Of a stretch of DNA of 64,000 nucleotides, positions 1-7,358 are shown in pieces. This DNA comes from Streptomyces changanensis (GTDB lineage Bacteria > Actinomycetota > Actinomycetes > Streptomycetales > Streptomycetaceae): the NCBI RefSeq assembly GCF_024600715.1, contig NZ_CP102332.1, positions 4,588,001-4,652,000 on the forward strand, read 5' to 3'. Position numbers and translations under genes: made by a program. How positions within the stretch are numbered: the first letter of the stretch is position 1; every line of letters begins with the position of its first letter. The notes below the pieces were generated by a model that was not told where the DNA came from, made no database searches, and was given only the letters and a program-made list of their open reading frames with translations.

Positions 1-3000
1 GGGTCAGCCCGGTCTCGCGGTCCGGCTCCGTACTCGGCGTCGACCGGATGTGCGCCGGATCACCGCCGTAGCGCAGTGCGAGCCCCAGGTGCAGGGCCGC
101 GGAGAACGACGCCAGCCGCTCAGGCACGTGCAGCGTCGCGGCGGGCAGCAGGATGCGCAGCGCCTCGGTGCGGTGCTCGGTCGCGGTGATCACCCGCCGG
201 TCCTGGGCCTGGACGGCCCGGCCGCGGCGACGTGTGGGACACCAGGGGCGGTGATGGGCCAACTCCGGCCGCCCGGCCAGCGATTCGGACAGCTCCTCCT
301 GCACGGGGGCGTGACCGGGATCGCGGTCGGTGGCGCCACCGCACAACGGACAGAGCACGAAGGGCGTGATGGTGACCTCGGTGCCGGCGAAGAACGTGTC
401 CGGGCGGCGACTCAGCTTGGCGGGCCCGAGGTTGAACCTCCGGATGACCGCCTCGCGTACGTGGTCGACGCCGAAGGTGGCGCCCGAGTGCCGCCAGCTC
501 TCCTTGATCGCGGCCGGGTCGATGTCCACCGCCGTGGCGGTCGAGTAGTAGCGCTGGTTGCGCGAGTCGTGGTCGTCGATGATCCGGGCGTCGTCCCGCT
601 TGTCCCGTGAGGTCACCTTGTGCGGGACGATCACGTGATGCAGCGCGGCCTTGCCGCCGATGCCGGGTCCGGCACAGCGGGGGCAGGGCGACTTGTCGGT
701 CTCGGCGTTCTTCGTACGCACGTGTCCGCACTCGCGGCACACCCGCCAGGTGACCACGGCGGAACGCGGGTCCTCCTCGTCCTCCTTGGGGCGCGGCCCG
801 AGATCGAAGCCGTCGATCGTGTGGTGGTAGCCGAGGACGTAGTACGAGTTTCCGGGGGCCAGCTCGGTGAGTGCCGACTCGGACGGTCGCGTGTACGTCC
901 GGGTCTCGGTGCGCCACTGCGACGCCGGCGCCTTGTCCGAATCGGCATCGGCGGCCCCTCGGGCACGCCGGGCGGGCTCCTTGCGGGTCAGCGCGGCCTC
1001 AAGCCGTACGCCGTCCTCCACCAGGCTGTAGTTCGGCAGCAGCCCCCACTCGACGAGGAACGCCTGCGCTCCCGCCTGCGCGAAATCCTGGAGCTGCCTG
1101 GCGACGGCCATCGCCTCTCGGGCGAGGTTCCGCTTCTCCCGGGCCTCGTCCTCCACGTTCTCGTGGAGTGCCTCCGCCGCCTCGTTGATCAGGGCGCGGC
1201 GGTCCACGAGCTCGGCGCGCTCGGCCTCCCACGCCTCCTCGGCGTCCCGCAGCGCCTCGGCCAGCTTCCCCGCGGCATAGCGGTGCAGTGACGTCCGAGC
1301 GTCCTTGGAGACTCCTGAGTCAGGCACCCCTTCGATCTCGGGGAACAGCTTCAGGAAGTCGTCGACCAGGTCACGCCGCCCGGTCACGGCCTGTGAGAAT
1401 CGCCGCAGCCAGCCGACGCGCCCGAACAGGGCCGTCACCCGGTCGGGCAGCGGGGTGACCCCCTCCAGCCGGCCGCGCGCGGCACGGTCGATGAGGTGGG
1501 CGACGTACTGACGCCGCAGCAGCTCGCCCGCCGAAAGGAAGCAGCCGGGCGGCAGGATCCGCCCCGCGATCAGCTGCCGCGGCTCGGACAGGTGGTAGAG
1601 GGCGCGGGGGCTGGTGTCGGCGAGCGACACCATGAGCGCGTTGCCCGTGGAGCGGCCCGCTCGGCCGACCCGCTGGACGTATCCGGCGGTGCTCGGCGGC
1701 AGCGACGCCAGCACGACGGCCTCCAGCTGGCCGATGTCGATGCCGAGTTCCAGGGTGGGCGTACAGGAGAGCACGTTGGGATCGGTGTGCCGGACGCCCT
1801 GCCGGAAGCCCTTCTCGACCTCCTCGCGCTCCTTTCGGCCGAGCACACCGGTGTGCTCGGCGGCGACCACGCTGTACGGCCCCGCCTCCCGGTACAGCCG
1901 CCGGTAGTAGTCCAGCCGGTAGTCCCGCCCGGCCCGGCCGGGAGCGTCCTTGGAGGGCACCGCCAGCTGACCCGCGCAGCCCTTGAGCGGACAGGGCAGG
2001 CCCTGCCACACCCCGACCCGCTCCGGGGGCACCGTCTGCGTCCAGCCGCACTCCGGGCAGGCCAGCGCCGCGTGCGCCGTCTGCTCGTCGGTCAGCGGCC
2101 GCACCCGGATGTGCCCGGCGGTGAGCCCGTAGACCCCGTGCTCGCGGTTGTTGCCACCCGCCTTGTTCTCCCCGGTACGCCGGTGAGCCAGGGCGCCGAT
2201 CTCCGCGTCCGCCAGCCGGGGCAGCAGCTCGGCCAGGTAGCCCGTGGCGAGGGCGCGGTCCATGCCCAGGCAGCGCTCGGCGAAGTCGGCGTACCAGCTC
2301 TCCTTGGTGTCGACCCGCTCGAAGTCCGTCCGGCCCGAGCGCGCCCCGACCAGGACGAAGGCCGGCGCGTCCGAGTTCCAGCCGAAGGCCTGCATGCCCT
2401 CGGGGCGCGCGCTCCAGATCGAGTACCGGCTGCGCCCTTCGGCGTCTATGAACTTGTCCAGCCACTCGTGCCGGATACCGCCGCTGATCCGCACATGCTC
2501 CAGGAGCCCGCGCACGAACCCTTCGAAGCGGCGCAACCGTTCCGGCCCGGAAGCGGGCAGGGCCGGCCGTGCGCCTTCCCCGGCCGGCTCGTCCCCGTCC
2601 TCCGCCTCTTCGGGGGCCACGGGCAGTTGCCGCCGCAGATGCTCCTCGTACAGCCCTTCGGCGATCTGCGCGGCACGTCCCGGGTTCGGCAAGTACACCT
2701 CGGCCGCCACCGTACGGGTCAACTCCAGCGTCCGGCCCATCCGCGAGTTCAGCCCGAACTCCAGCAGGGTGTTGAACGCCAACCGCTCACCGACCAGGTC
2801 CCACGTCCCCTTCGGCAGCCGCTTCTTGCCGGCGAGGAGCCGCTTCACCCGGTCCACGTCGTGCAGGTCGGGAGGCACGACCGAGGCGAGCAGCTTCTCC
2901 TTGTCCACGGAGGCCCGCTTCACCAGCGCGGCGATCAGCTCGTTGAGCGGTACGCCGTCGGCGGCGAAGCCCGGCTCCTGCGCCGAGCGCTTCGCCAACT

Positions 3001-5152
3001 GTTCCTGAATGAGCGACCGCAGCGAGAACTTCCAGGCCCGCGATGCCACGAACCCGGCCCGATGGGCCGCGTCCTGTACGGAGTCGTTGAAGATCAGGGT
3101 CTTGCGCCGGTCGTTGCCCTCCGCGTCCTCCTTCGGCAGCTCCCCACCGGTGAACAGCTGTGTGACGGCCACCGAGGCGAGCGGGGCGACACCGGCACCG
3201 AGGAAGCGGATGCCCTGCGCCTGCCCGCACGCCGGGCAGCGGTCCTGCTTCGCGTACTCGTCCTGGTCGGCGTTGTCGAACCACGTCTTGACGAAGACCC
3301 CGTTCTCCGGGGTCTCCGCGATCGAGCCGTCGGCGCGGAACACCTCGTCGGGATCGATCCGGCGCAGCGCTTCCCCGCTGTCCTCCAGGACGAGCACGGT
3401 CGCCTCACGTTCCGCCGCCCGCTTTCCGCGCCGCATGCTCCGGCCGAGTGCCTGCCGGGCCTGCCTCGCCGCCTCGGCGGGAGTCGCCGCGATGAGCGCC
3501 CGCACCCGCGCCTTGCCGTTGCCGCCGCCCGCGCTGAGCCGGTAGACGTCATCGGGCGCGGTGACCAGGGAGGTCGGGTTTCGCTCGGGGGCGACGGCAC
3601 TCCAGCCGGAGCGCCCGCAGTGCCGGCAGTACGCCGATGGCAGCCGGCCGGCCCCCGCCACGGCCCGGCGCCGGTCTGCCTGCGCGGCGGAGACGACGGC
3701 CGCGGTGGCGGCCTGGTCGGTGTCCGTCCAGGAGAAAACGGGCTGCGGCGAGACGAACCGCAGGACGCGGGAGAGCGAGCGCACCCACAGGTGAGTCTCG
3801 ACGAGCAGCAGGGGCCGCTCCTGATCGGCGGGCGCCTGCGGATCGCGGGCCACCGAGATCAGTGCGATGAACCGGTCCAGCGCGGTGGCCGCTTCCTCCG
3901 GATCCTGCGCCGCCGTCACCCGCCACGCGGAGCTGGTGGGGAAGGAGGCCAGGATCTCCTCGGCCGTGAGCGGCTGGTCCACATCGGCGGTCAGCAGATC
4001 GTGGGTGAGCGGGTGCGCGAGGAGCCGGCGTCCCATCTCGCGGGCGTCGGACGTGTCGCAGCCGAGCACCACGCGGGAGACGGCGTCGAGCCTGCCGTGG
4101 TCCTCGCCGGTGACGGCGGCCGGATCGGGCAGGGCCGCGAGAGCGCCGGGCGGGGGCAGCGGCAGGGACAGGTCGACGGGGGAGAGGAAGGAGTTCAGGT
4201 GCCGCCGGTCCTCCCCGACCACCGCGTCGTCAGGGAAGCGCACGCCGAACACCTGCGAGGCCACGTCGAGCATGGCGCGGGGACCGCCCGCGCCGCCCTG
4301 GTCCTGGCGGTCGCGTACGGGCGACTCGCCGAGGGTCGCCGAGGTCGCCACCGGGCAGATCGAGCCCAGTGGACGCCCCTCCTCGGCAGCCCCGACGACC
4401 GCGCCGAGCCGTCGCAGCAGCATGGCGACGTCGGTGCCCTGGGCGCCGTCGTACGTGTGGAACTCGTCGATCACGATGTACGCGAGGTCGGCGTCGGCCC
4501 ACAGCGGGGCGTCCTGCTGTCGCTGAAGCAGGAGATCCAGCATCTTGTAGTTCGTGATCAGGATGTCCGGCGGATTCCGCCGGATCTCGGCCCGGTCCAC
4601 CGCGACCCGCCCGTACGGCGAGCCGTTCTTGGTGGAGCTCGCCTCACCGATGTACAGCCCGGCCGTCACGTCCGCCAGGCGCTCGTCGCGCAGCAGCTTC
4701 CCGATCCGGTCGGCCTGGTCACCGGCGAGGGCGTTCATCGGGTAGAGCAGCACGGCCTTGATCCCGTGCTTGCCGGCTGCCTTGGCGCGTCGGCAGTGGT
4801 CGATGATCGGGACGAGGAAGGACTCGGTCTTTCCGGAGCCCGTACCGGTGGTGACGAGCGTGGGCTGCGGGAGGTGCCCGTCCTTGGTGGTCAGGCGCGC
4901 GAAGGCCTCTGCCTGGTGTGCGTACGGCCAGAAATCGCCCTTGTACCAGTCGAGGTGCCGCTGCCAGCCGTCCTCGGCGGCCCGGAAGGGCCGCCGGATC
5001 CGGTGATACGGCCCACGGAAGAGCCCGTCGGCCGGGTCGGTGAGGAAGTCGGTCAGCGCTTCCTGGGTGTCGGGCTCGGCCAGCGCGAACGTGGTGGTCA
5101 GATACTCGACCGTCGTGTCGCGCAACGCCTGCGCGGCGAGTGTAGGTCTCAT
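1..5152 (-). CDS. Large DExH helicase with zinc fingers and DUF1998/MrfA-like C-terminal region (partial; DISARM DrmA/DrmB-like)
   Basis: Reading from an ATG at 5152 leftwards there is an uninterrupted frame of 1717 codons that leaves the window, so the C-terminus is missing. Helicase motifs are clear: Walker A TTGTGSGKT near residue 105, an IVIDEFHTYDGAQ DExH box near 235, VATSATLGE, then CTPTLELGIDIG and QRVGRAGRS near residue 1170 for the second RecA lobe. Several zinc-ribbon pairs follow the MrfA/DUF1998 pattern: CRHC, CPAC and CPEC between the lobes, then CRECGH..CPRC and CPLCGG near the end. Known: MrfA/YprA-type helicases and DISARM DrmA plus DrmB share these parts. Inferred: a defence helicase, perhaps a DrmA-DrmB fusion, working with the methylase and SNF2 protein to the right. 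Start chosen because GGGGAGGG lies upstream. A plain DNA-repair helicase is the alternative. Antisense open frames over this region follow from the high G+C and are not genes. Confidence 0.85.
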   Translation of the reverse strand, partial: MRPTLAAQALRDTTVEYLTTTFALAEPDTQEALTDFLTDPADGLFRGPYHRIRRPFRAAEDGWQRHLDWYKGDFWPYAHQAEAFARLTTKDGHLPQPTLVTTGTGSGKTESFLVPIIDHCRRAKAAGKHGIKAVLLYPMNALAGDQADRIGKLLRDERLADVTAGLYIGEASSTKNGSPYGRVAVDRAEIRRNPPDILITNYKMLDLLLQRQQDAPLWADADLAYIVIDEFHTYDGAQGTDVAMLLRRLGAVVGAAEEGRPLGSICPVATSATLGESPVRDRQDQGGAGGPRAMLDVASQVFGVRFPDDAVVGEDRRHLNSFLSPVDLSLPLPPPGALAALPDPAAVTGEDHGRLDAVSRVVLGCDTSDAREMGRRLLAHPLTHDLLTADVDQPLTAEEILASFPTSSAWRVTAAQDPEEAATALDRFIALISVARDPQAPADQERPLLLVETHLWVRSLSRVLRFVSPQPVFSWTDTDQAATAAVVSAAQADRRRAVAGAGRLPSAYCRHCGRSGWSAVAPERNPTSLVTAPDDVYRLSAGGGNGKARVRALIAATPAEAARQARQALGRSMRRGKRAAEREATVLVLEDSGEALRRIDPDEVFRADGSIAETPENGVFVKTWFDNADQDEYAKQDRCPACGQAQGIRFLGAGVAPLASVAVTQLFTGGELPKEDAEGNDRRKTLIFNDSVQDAAHRAGFVASRAWKFSLRSLIQEQLAKRSAQEPGFAADGVPLNELIAALVKRASVDKEKLLASVVPPDLHDVDRVKRLLAGKKRLPKGTWDLVGERLAFNTLLEFGLNSRMGRTLELTRTVAAEVYLPNPGRAAQIAEGLYEEHLRRQLPVAPEEAEDGDEPAGEGARPALPASGPERLRRFEGFVRGLLEHVRISGGIRHEWLDKFIDAEGRSRYSIWSARPEGMQAFGWNSDAPAFVLVGARSGRTDFERVDTKESWYADFAERCLGMDRALATGYLAELLPRLADAEIGALAHRRTGENKAGGNNREHGVYGLTAGHIRVRPLTDEQTAHAALACPECGWTQTVPPERVGVWQGLPCPLKGCAGQLAVPSKDAPGRAGRDYRLDYYRRLYREAGPYSVVAAEHTGVLGRKEREEVEKGFRQGVRHTDPNVLSCTPTLELGIDIGQLEAVVLASLPPSTAGYVQRVGRAGRSTGNALMVSLADTSPRALYHLSEPRQLIAGRILPPGCFLSAGELLRRQYVAHLIDRAARGRLEGVTPLPDRVTALFGRVGWLRRFSQAVTGRRDLVDDFLKLFPEIEGVPDSGVSKDARTSLHRYAAGKLAEALRDAEEAWEAERAELVDRRALINEAAEALHENVEDEAREKRNLAREAMAVARQLQDFAQAGAQAFLVEWGLLPNYSLVEDGVRLEAALTRKEPARRARGAADADSDKAPASQWRTETRTYTRPSESALTELAPGNSYYVLGYHHTIDGFDLGPRPKEDEEDPRSAVVTWRVCRECGHVRTKNAETDKSPCPRCAGPGIGGKAALHHVIVPHKVTSRDKRDDARIIDDHDSRNQRYYSTATAVDIDPAAIKESWRHSGATFGVDHVREAVIRRFNLGPAKLSRRPDTFFAGTEVTITPFVLCPLCGGATDRDPGHAPVQEELSESLAGRPELAHHRPWCPTRRRGRAVQAQDRRVITATEHRTEALRILLPAATLHVPERLASFSAALHLGLALRYGGDPAHIRSTPSTEPDRETGLT

Positions 5153-5339
5153 GGCGCCCGCCGGCCCTCCCCGTACGTCCTGCTCCGGGGCCTGCCCGGA
5201 GGTCCTGCCCCGACTCGTGTCACCGACCGGGGTGATTGCTCCCCCCTCGATCTCGACCACTTTACGTGCGGGGTCGGACAGCGGAGCCGGATTCGGCCGG
5301 GAGGGGCTGGTGGGAGGGTGTGGGCGGCGCGGAGGTGCG

Positions 5340-5597
5340 TCAGCCGGAGGGCTGGTCGGCCTCGGGGGCGGTGGTGGACGGCAGGGGGTCGACGACGAAT
5401 GAGCCCTTGTGCGGCAACGTCTCGATCAGCCCCCGCTCGCGGAGGTCACGCAGGGCGCGCCTGACGGTCCGGTCGGCGACGCCGCGAGCCTCGGCGAGCC
5501 TCACGATGCCGGGTAGTGCTCCGCCAGGCGGGATACGTCCCGACCGGATCTCTTCCTCGATGGTGCGCGCGATCCGCTGCCACTCGTACTCGGCCAT
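5340..5597 (-). CDS. Short GntR-family winged-helix regulator
   Basis: An 85-residue protein that is only a GntR DNA-binding domain: IARTIEEEIRSGRIPPGG, then AEARGVADRTVRRALRDLRERG as the recognition helix and a wing ending in HKGSFVV. It has no effector domain. Such mini-GntR proteins are typical of actinomycete integrative elements, where they repress transfer or neighbouring small genes. It is on the same strand as, and 187 bp upstream of, the large helicase, and divergent from the small genes that begin at 5751, so it may control both sides. A palindrome GTACC-GT-GGTAC in the divergent region at 5667-5678 is a candidate operator. Start taken at the ATG in MAEYEWQ. Confidence 0.85.
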   Translation of the reverse strand: MAEYEWQRIARTIEEEIRSGRIPPGGALPGIVRLAEARGVADRTVRRALRDLRERGLIETLPHKGSFVVDPLPSTTAPEADQPSG

Positions 5598-5666
5598 GCA
5601 TTCAGCTTCGCGCGGTGTACCGACCCCCACATTGCCAGCCCATGGTGCATCGAGGGCGACCATGGC

Positions 5667-5678
5667 GTACCGTGGTAC
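5667..5678. promoter_or_regulatory. Candidate operator of the GntR regulator
   Basis: Inverted repeat GTACC-GT-GGTAC in the divergent space between the GntR gene and the small genes at 5751. Flanking text repeats the theme (GGTGCATC and GGTACATC). Assignment to GntR is inference from position. Confidence 0.35.
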
Positions 5679-5750
5679 ATCACAAAGAACCCCCGCAGCC
5701 GTTGGAGCGGCCCGGGGGCGTGGCCACCAACCCCGTGGAGGTTGATGACG

Positions 5751-6119
5751 ATGGGCATTATCCATGCCTTGCTGTACTTGTTGCTGGGCGTGCTCGCGCC
5801 TGGTTCCGGGCGGCGTCGGGCTGACGCTCCGCCGGCCGCCCCTCCCGCCATTCGTCGGACGGGAGAGGCCGCCCCGGGGCTGCGCGAGCGGTGCGGTCCG
5901 GCTCGGGAAGGGGCCGCGCGGCCAAGGTCCCCCTACGGACTCACGGACACGTTCGTCTGGCAGGACACGCCTTTGATCCGCCCGTACCTGGCCGCGTACG
6001 AGCGACAGGAGGAGCGCGCCGCCCGTCAGCGGTGGCGGCGACTCAGCCTCGTGATGGCGGCGGACTTCGGGCTCGACCTGGACACCCGTGACGTCCACGC
6101 GACGGGGGCGGCCTGGTGA
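5751..6119 (+). CDS. Small hypothetical protein, element-type
   Basis: A 122-residue protein of unknown function. It opens with a short hydrophobic stretch (HALLYLLLGVLAPG), has a Pro/Arg-rich middle and a charged helical tail (YERQEERAARQRW) ending in DLDTRDVHATG. The ATG at 5751 is preferred over the one at 5745 because GTGGAGG lies 9 bases upstream of it. Its stop overlaps the next start (GTGA), so the two are translationally coupled. Proteins of this kind accompany mini-GntR genes in Streptomyces integrative elements; no activity can be assigned. Confidence 0.6.
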   Translation: MGIIHALLYLLLGVLAPGSGRRRADAPPAAPPAIRRTGEAAPGLRERCGPAREGAARPRSPYGLTDTFVWQDTPLIRPYLAAYERQEERAARQRWRRLSLVMAADFGLDLDTRDVHATGAAW

Positions 6120-6343
6120 GCGAGCCGACCCTCAACCCGCCGACGCGGAAGCCCGTCCGCATGTGCGTGCGCTGCCACCGCATCACGGACGAGCCCGTGA
6201 CCGTCGCCGAGGTGCACCAGAACTCCGGGCCCGGGTGGAACGTGTACGCGTGCCCGGAGTGCGCACCGCACCTCCCGCCGCAGCCCGATCCGCTCGACCT
6301 CCTCCGGGCCGGGCACCGACGGCGACGGGGAGATGCCGAGTGA
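6116..6343 (+). CDS. Small zinc-finger protein
   Basis: A 75-residue protein with two CxxC knuckles, CVRC at residues 17-20 and CPEC further on, separated by about 28 residues, which should bind one zinc ion. The start is a GTG that overlaps the stop of the preceding gene by 4 bases. It is probably part of a GntR-controlled cassette. Function unknown; a small DNA- or protein-binding adaptor is the most that can be inferred. Confidence 0.7.
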   Translation: MSEPTLNPPTRKPVRMCVRCHRITDEPVTVAEVHQNSGPGWNVYACPECAPHLPPQPDPLDLLRAGHRRRRGDAE

Positions 6344-6494
6344 CCGCGCACCGCACCGTGACCGTGCTCGCGTTCGGCCGGGCGTCTGAGCTCCGCGAAG
6401 GGAGCGCGGCATCACCATCGCATCACGCCGGCAAGGACGCACCCTGCGTGCTACGAGCGCGATACCGTGAACCGGATATCACGAGGAGGACCCG

Positions 6495-6842
6495 ATGACG
6501 ACCTCGCCCATCAGCGACGCCGCATTGCCGATGCCGCCTCTGACCGAGGCCGCGCTCCGGGTGGCCGTAAACCGTATCGACCTCGCCGCCGCCGTCGAGT
6601 TCGAGCAGGAGTTCCGGCAGGCATGGCAGGAAGCCATCCAGACCGACAGCACGACCCCCATGCACCTCTTCATCCACCGGTGGGGGATCTGGGTGGCGCT
6701 GCGGCGGACTCCGGAGAGGGCTGCCCGGCTGCATGAGCTGGAGACCGTTTCCGGGACCGCGGAGGACAGGGCCGTGCGGCGGGCGGCGTCGGCGGAGATC
6801 GGCCGGATGATCGCTGAGGCGGAGCGCGAGGTCGCCGCTTGA
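6495..6842 (+). CDS. DUF6247-like protein (possible antitoxin partner)
   Basis: A 115-residue protein beginning MTTSPISDAALPMPPLTEAA with a strong GAGGAGGA ribosome-binding site. The pattern 'PPLTEAALR..VNRIDLAAAVEFEQEFRQAW' and the Trp-containing segment HLFIHRWGIWVALRR recall the DUF6247 proteins of Streptomyces, recalled rather than searched. Its stop codon overlaps the TTG start of the damaged gene at 6839, an arrangement expected of a two-gene toxin-antitoxin unit. Role inferred from that pairing only. Confidence 0.6.
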   Translation: MTTSPISDAALPMPPLTEAALRVAVNRIDLAAAVEFEQEFRQAWQEAIQTDSTTPMHLFIHRWGIWVALRRTPERAARLHELETVSGTAEDRAVRRAASAEIGRMIAEAEREVAA

Positions 6843-7122
6843 GCGAGTGGACGGGGGAGTACGCCCGGGAGCCGATCGTGTCGTAGGTGGCAAGGGCGAC
6901 GGGGTCAATTTCTCCTTATAGGGCAGGTCCGAGGCCGAGAAGATCGCTCAGGAGCTCGCGGATGCCGCTTCGGTCCGGTATTTGGGTCCGCCGACGCAGG
7001 ACGAGCCTGCGGTGTCCCGACTCAAGAGCTATGCACGCGGACTCCTGATCGTCTGGTACCAGGAAGACCGGCGCGACGACGTCATCGTGGTCGTCCTCGT
7101 GACAGCACCTTGGTCCAGGTGA
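6839..7122 (+). pseudogene. Broken toxin-like gene downstream of the DUF6247 gene
   Basis: A TTG start overlapping the previous stop gives MSEWTGEYAREPIVS and then a TAG stop. From 6926 a different frame is open to a TGA at 7122 and reads ADAASVRYLGPPTQDEPAV, then a Leu-Lys-Ser-Tyr segment, LLIVWYQEDRRDD and a final VVLVTAPW. The two pieces look like the N- and C-termini of one small (about 90 residue) protein separated by a frameshift and a stop. The WYQEDRRDD..VVLV ending resembles the last strands of small RelE/ParE-like toxins, but I cannot confirm the family. Loss of the toxin while the partner stays intact is consistent with decay. Confidence 0.6.
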
Positions 7123-7185
7123 TTGGCCAGGAGTGATGCTGCGGCCTCGCACCTCGTCACGGTGCGGGGCCGTGGTTGTCGGCAG

Positions 7186-7227
7186 GGAGTGCCGCCTCGG
7201 CGCTCGCGAAATCCGAGGCGGCACTCC
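7186..7227. terminator. Hairpin between convergent genes
   Basis: Perfect 15-bp inverted repeat (GGAGTGCCGCCTCGG and its complement) with a 12-nt loop, placed between the plus-strand broken gene and the minus-strand methylase end. Likely a bidirectional terminator; no T-run follows. Confidence 0.6.
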
Positions 7228-7297
7228 TGGCCCCGAGTGGTCGACCGCGCAGACACCACCACTGCCTGAGCACGCGCCAGGTCAGGTGCCGTTCCCG

Positions 7298-7321
7298 GCC
7301 CCTCCCCGCGAGGGGAGGGGC
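7298..7321. terminator. Terminator hairpin of the methylase operon
   Basis: Perfect 10-bp stem GCCCCTCCCC / GGGGAGGGGC closed by a GCGA tetraloop, 38 bases beyond the methylase stop. Second hairpin in the same convergent gap. Confidence 0.6.
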
Positions 7322-7358
7322 TGACGGCCAGCTGCTGCGCGGCCTCGACGGGCCAGGC

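Noticed and set aside
1496..5464. Open plus-strand frame of 1322 codons
   Set aside because: It is antisense to the helicase gene, whose frame has clear helicase motifs; the plus frame has no domain and reflects high G+C at third positions. The same applies to the long plus frames at 9402-11528 and 12883-16203.
6340..6498. Possible 52-codon gene from GTG 6340
   Set aside because: It overlaps the stop of the zinc-finger gene and the start of the next gene, has no recognisable domain and an odd composition; kept out as unsupported.
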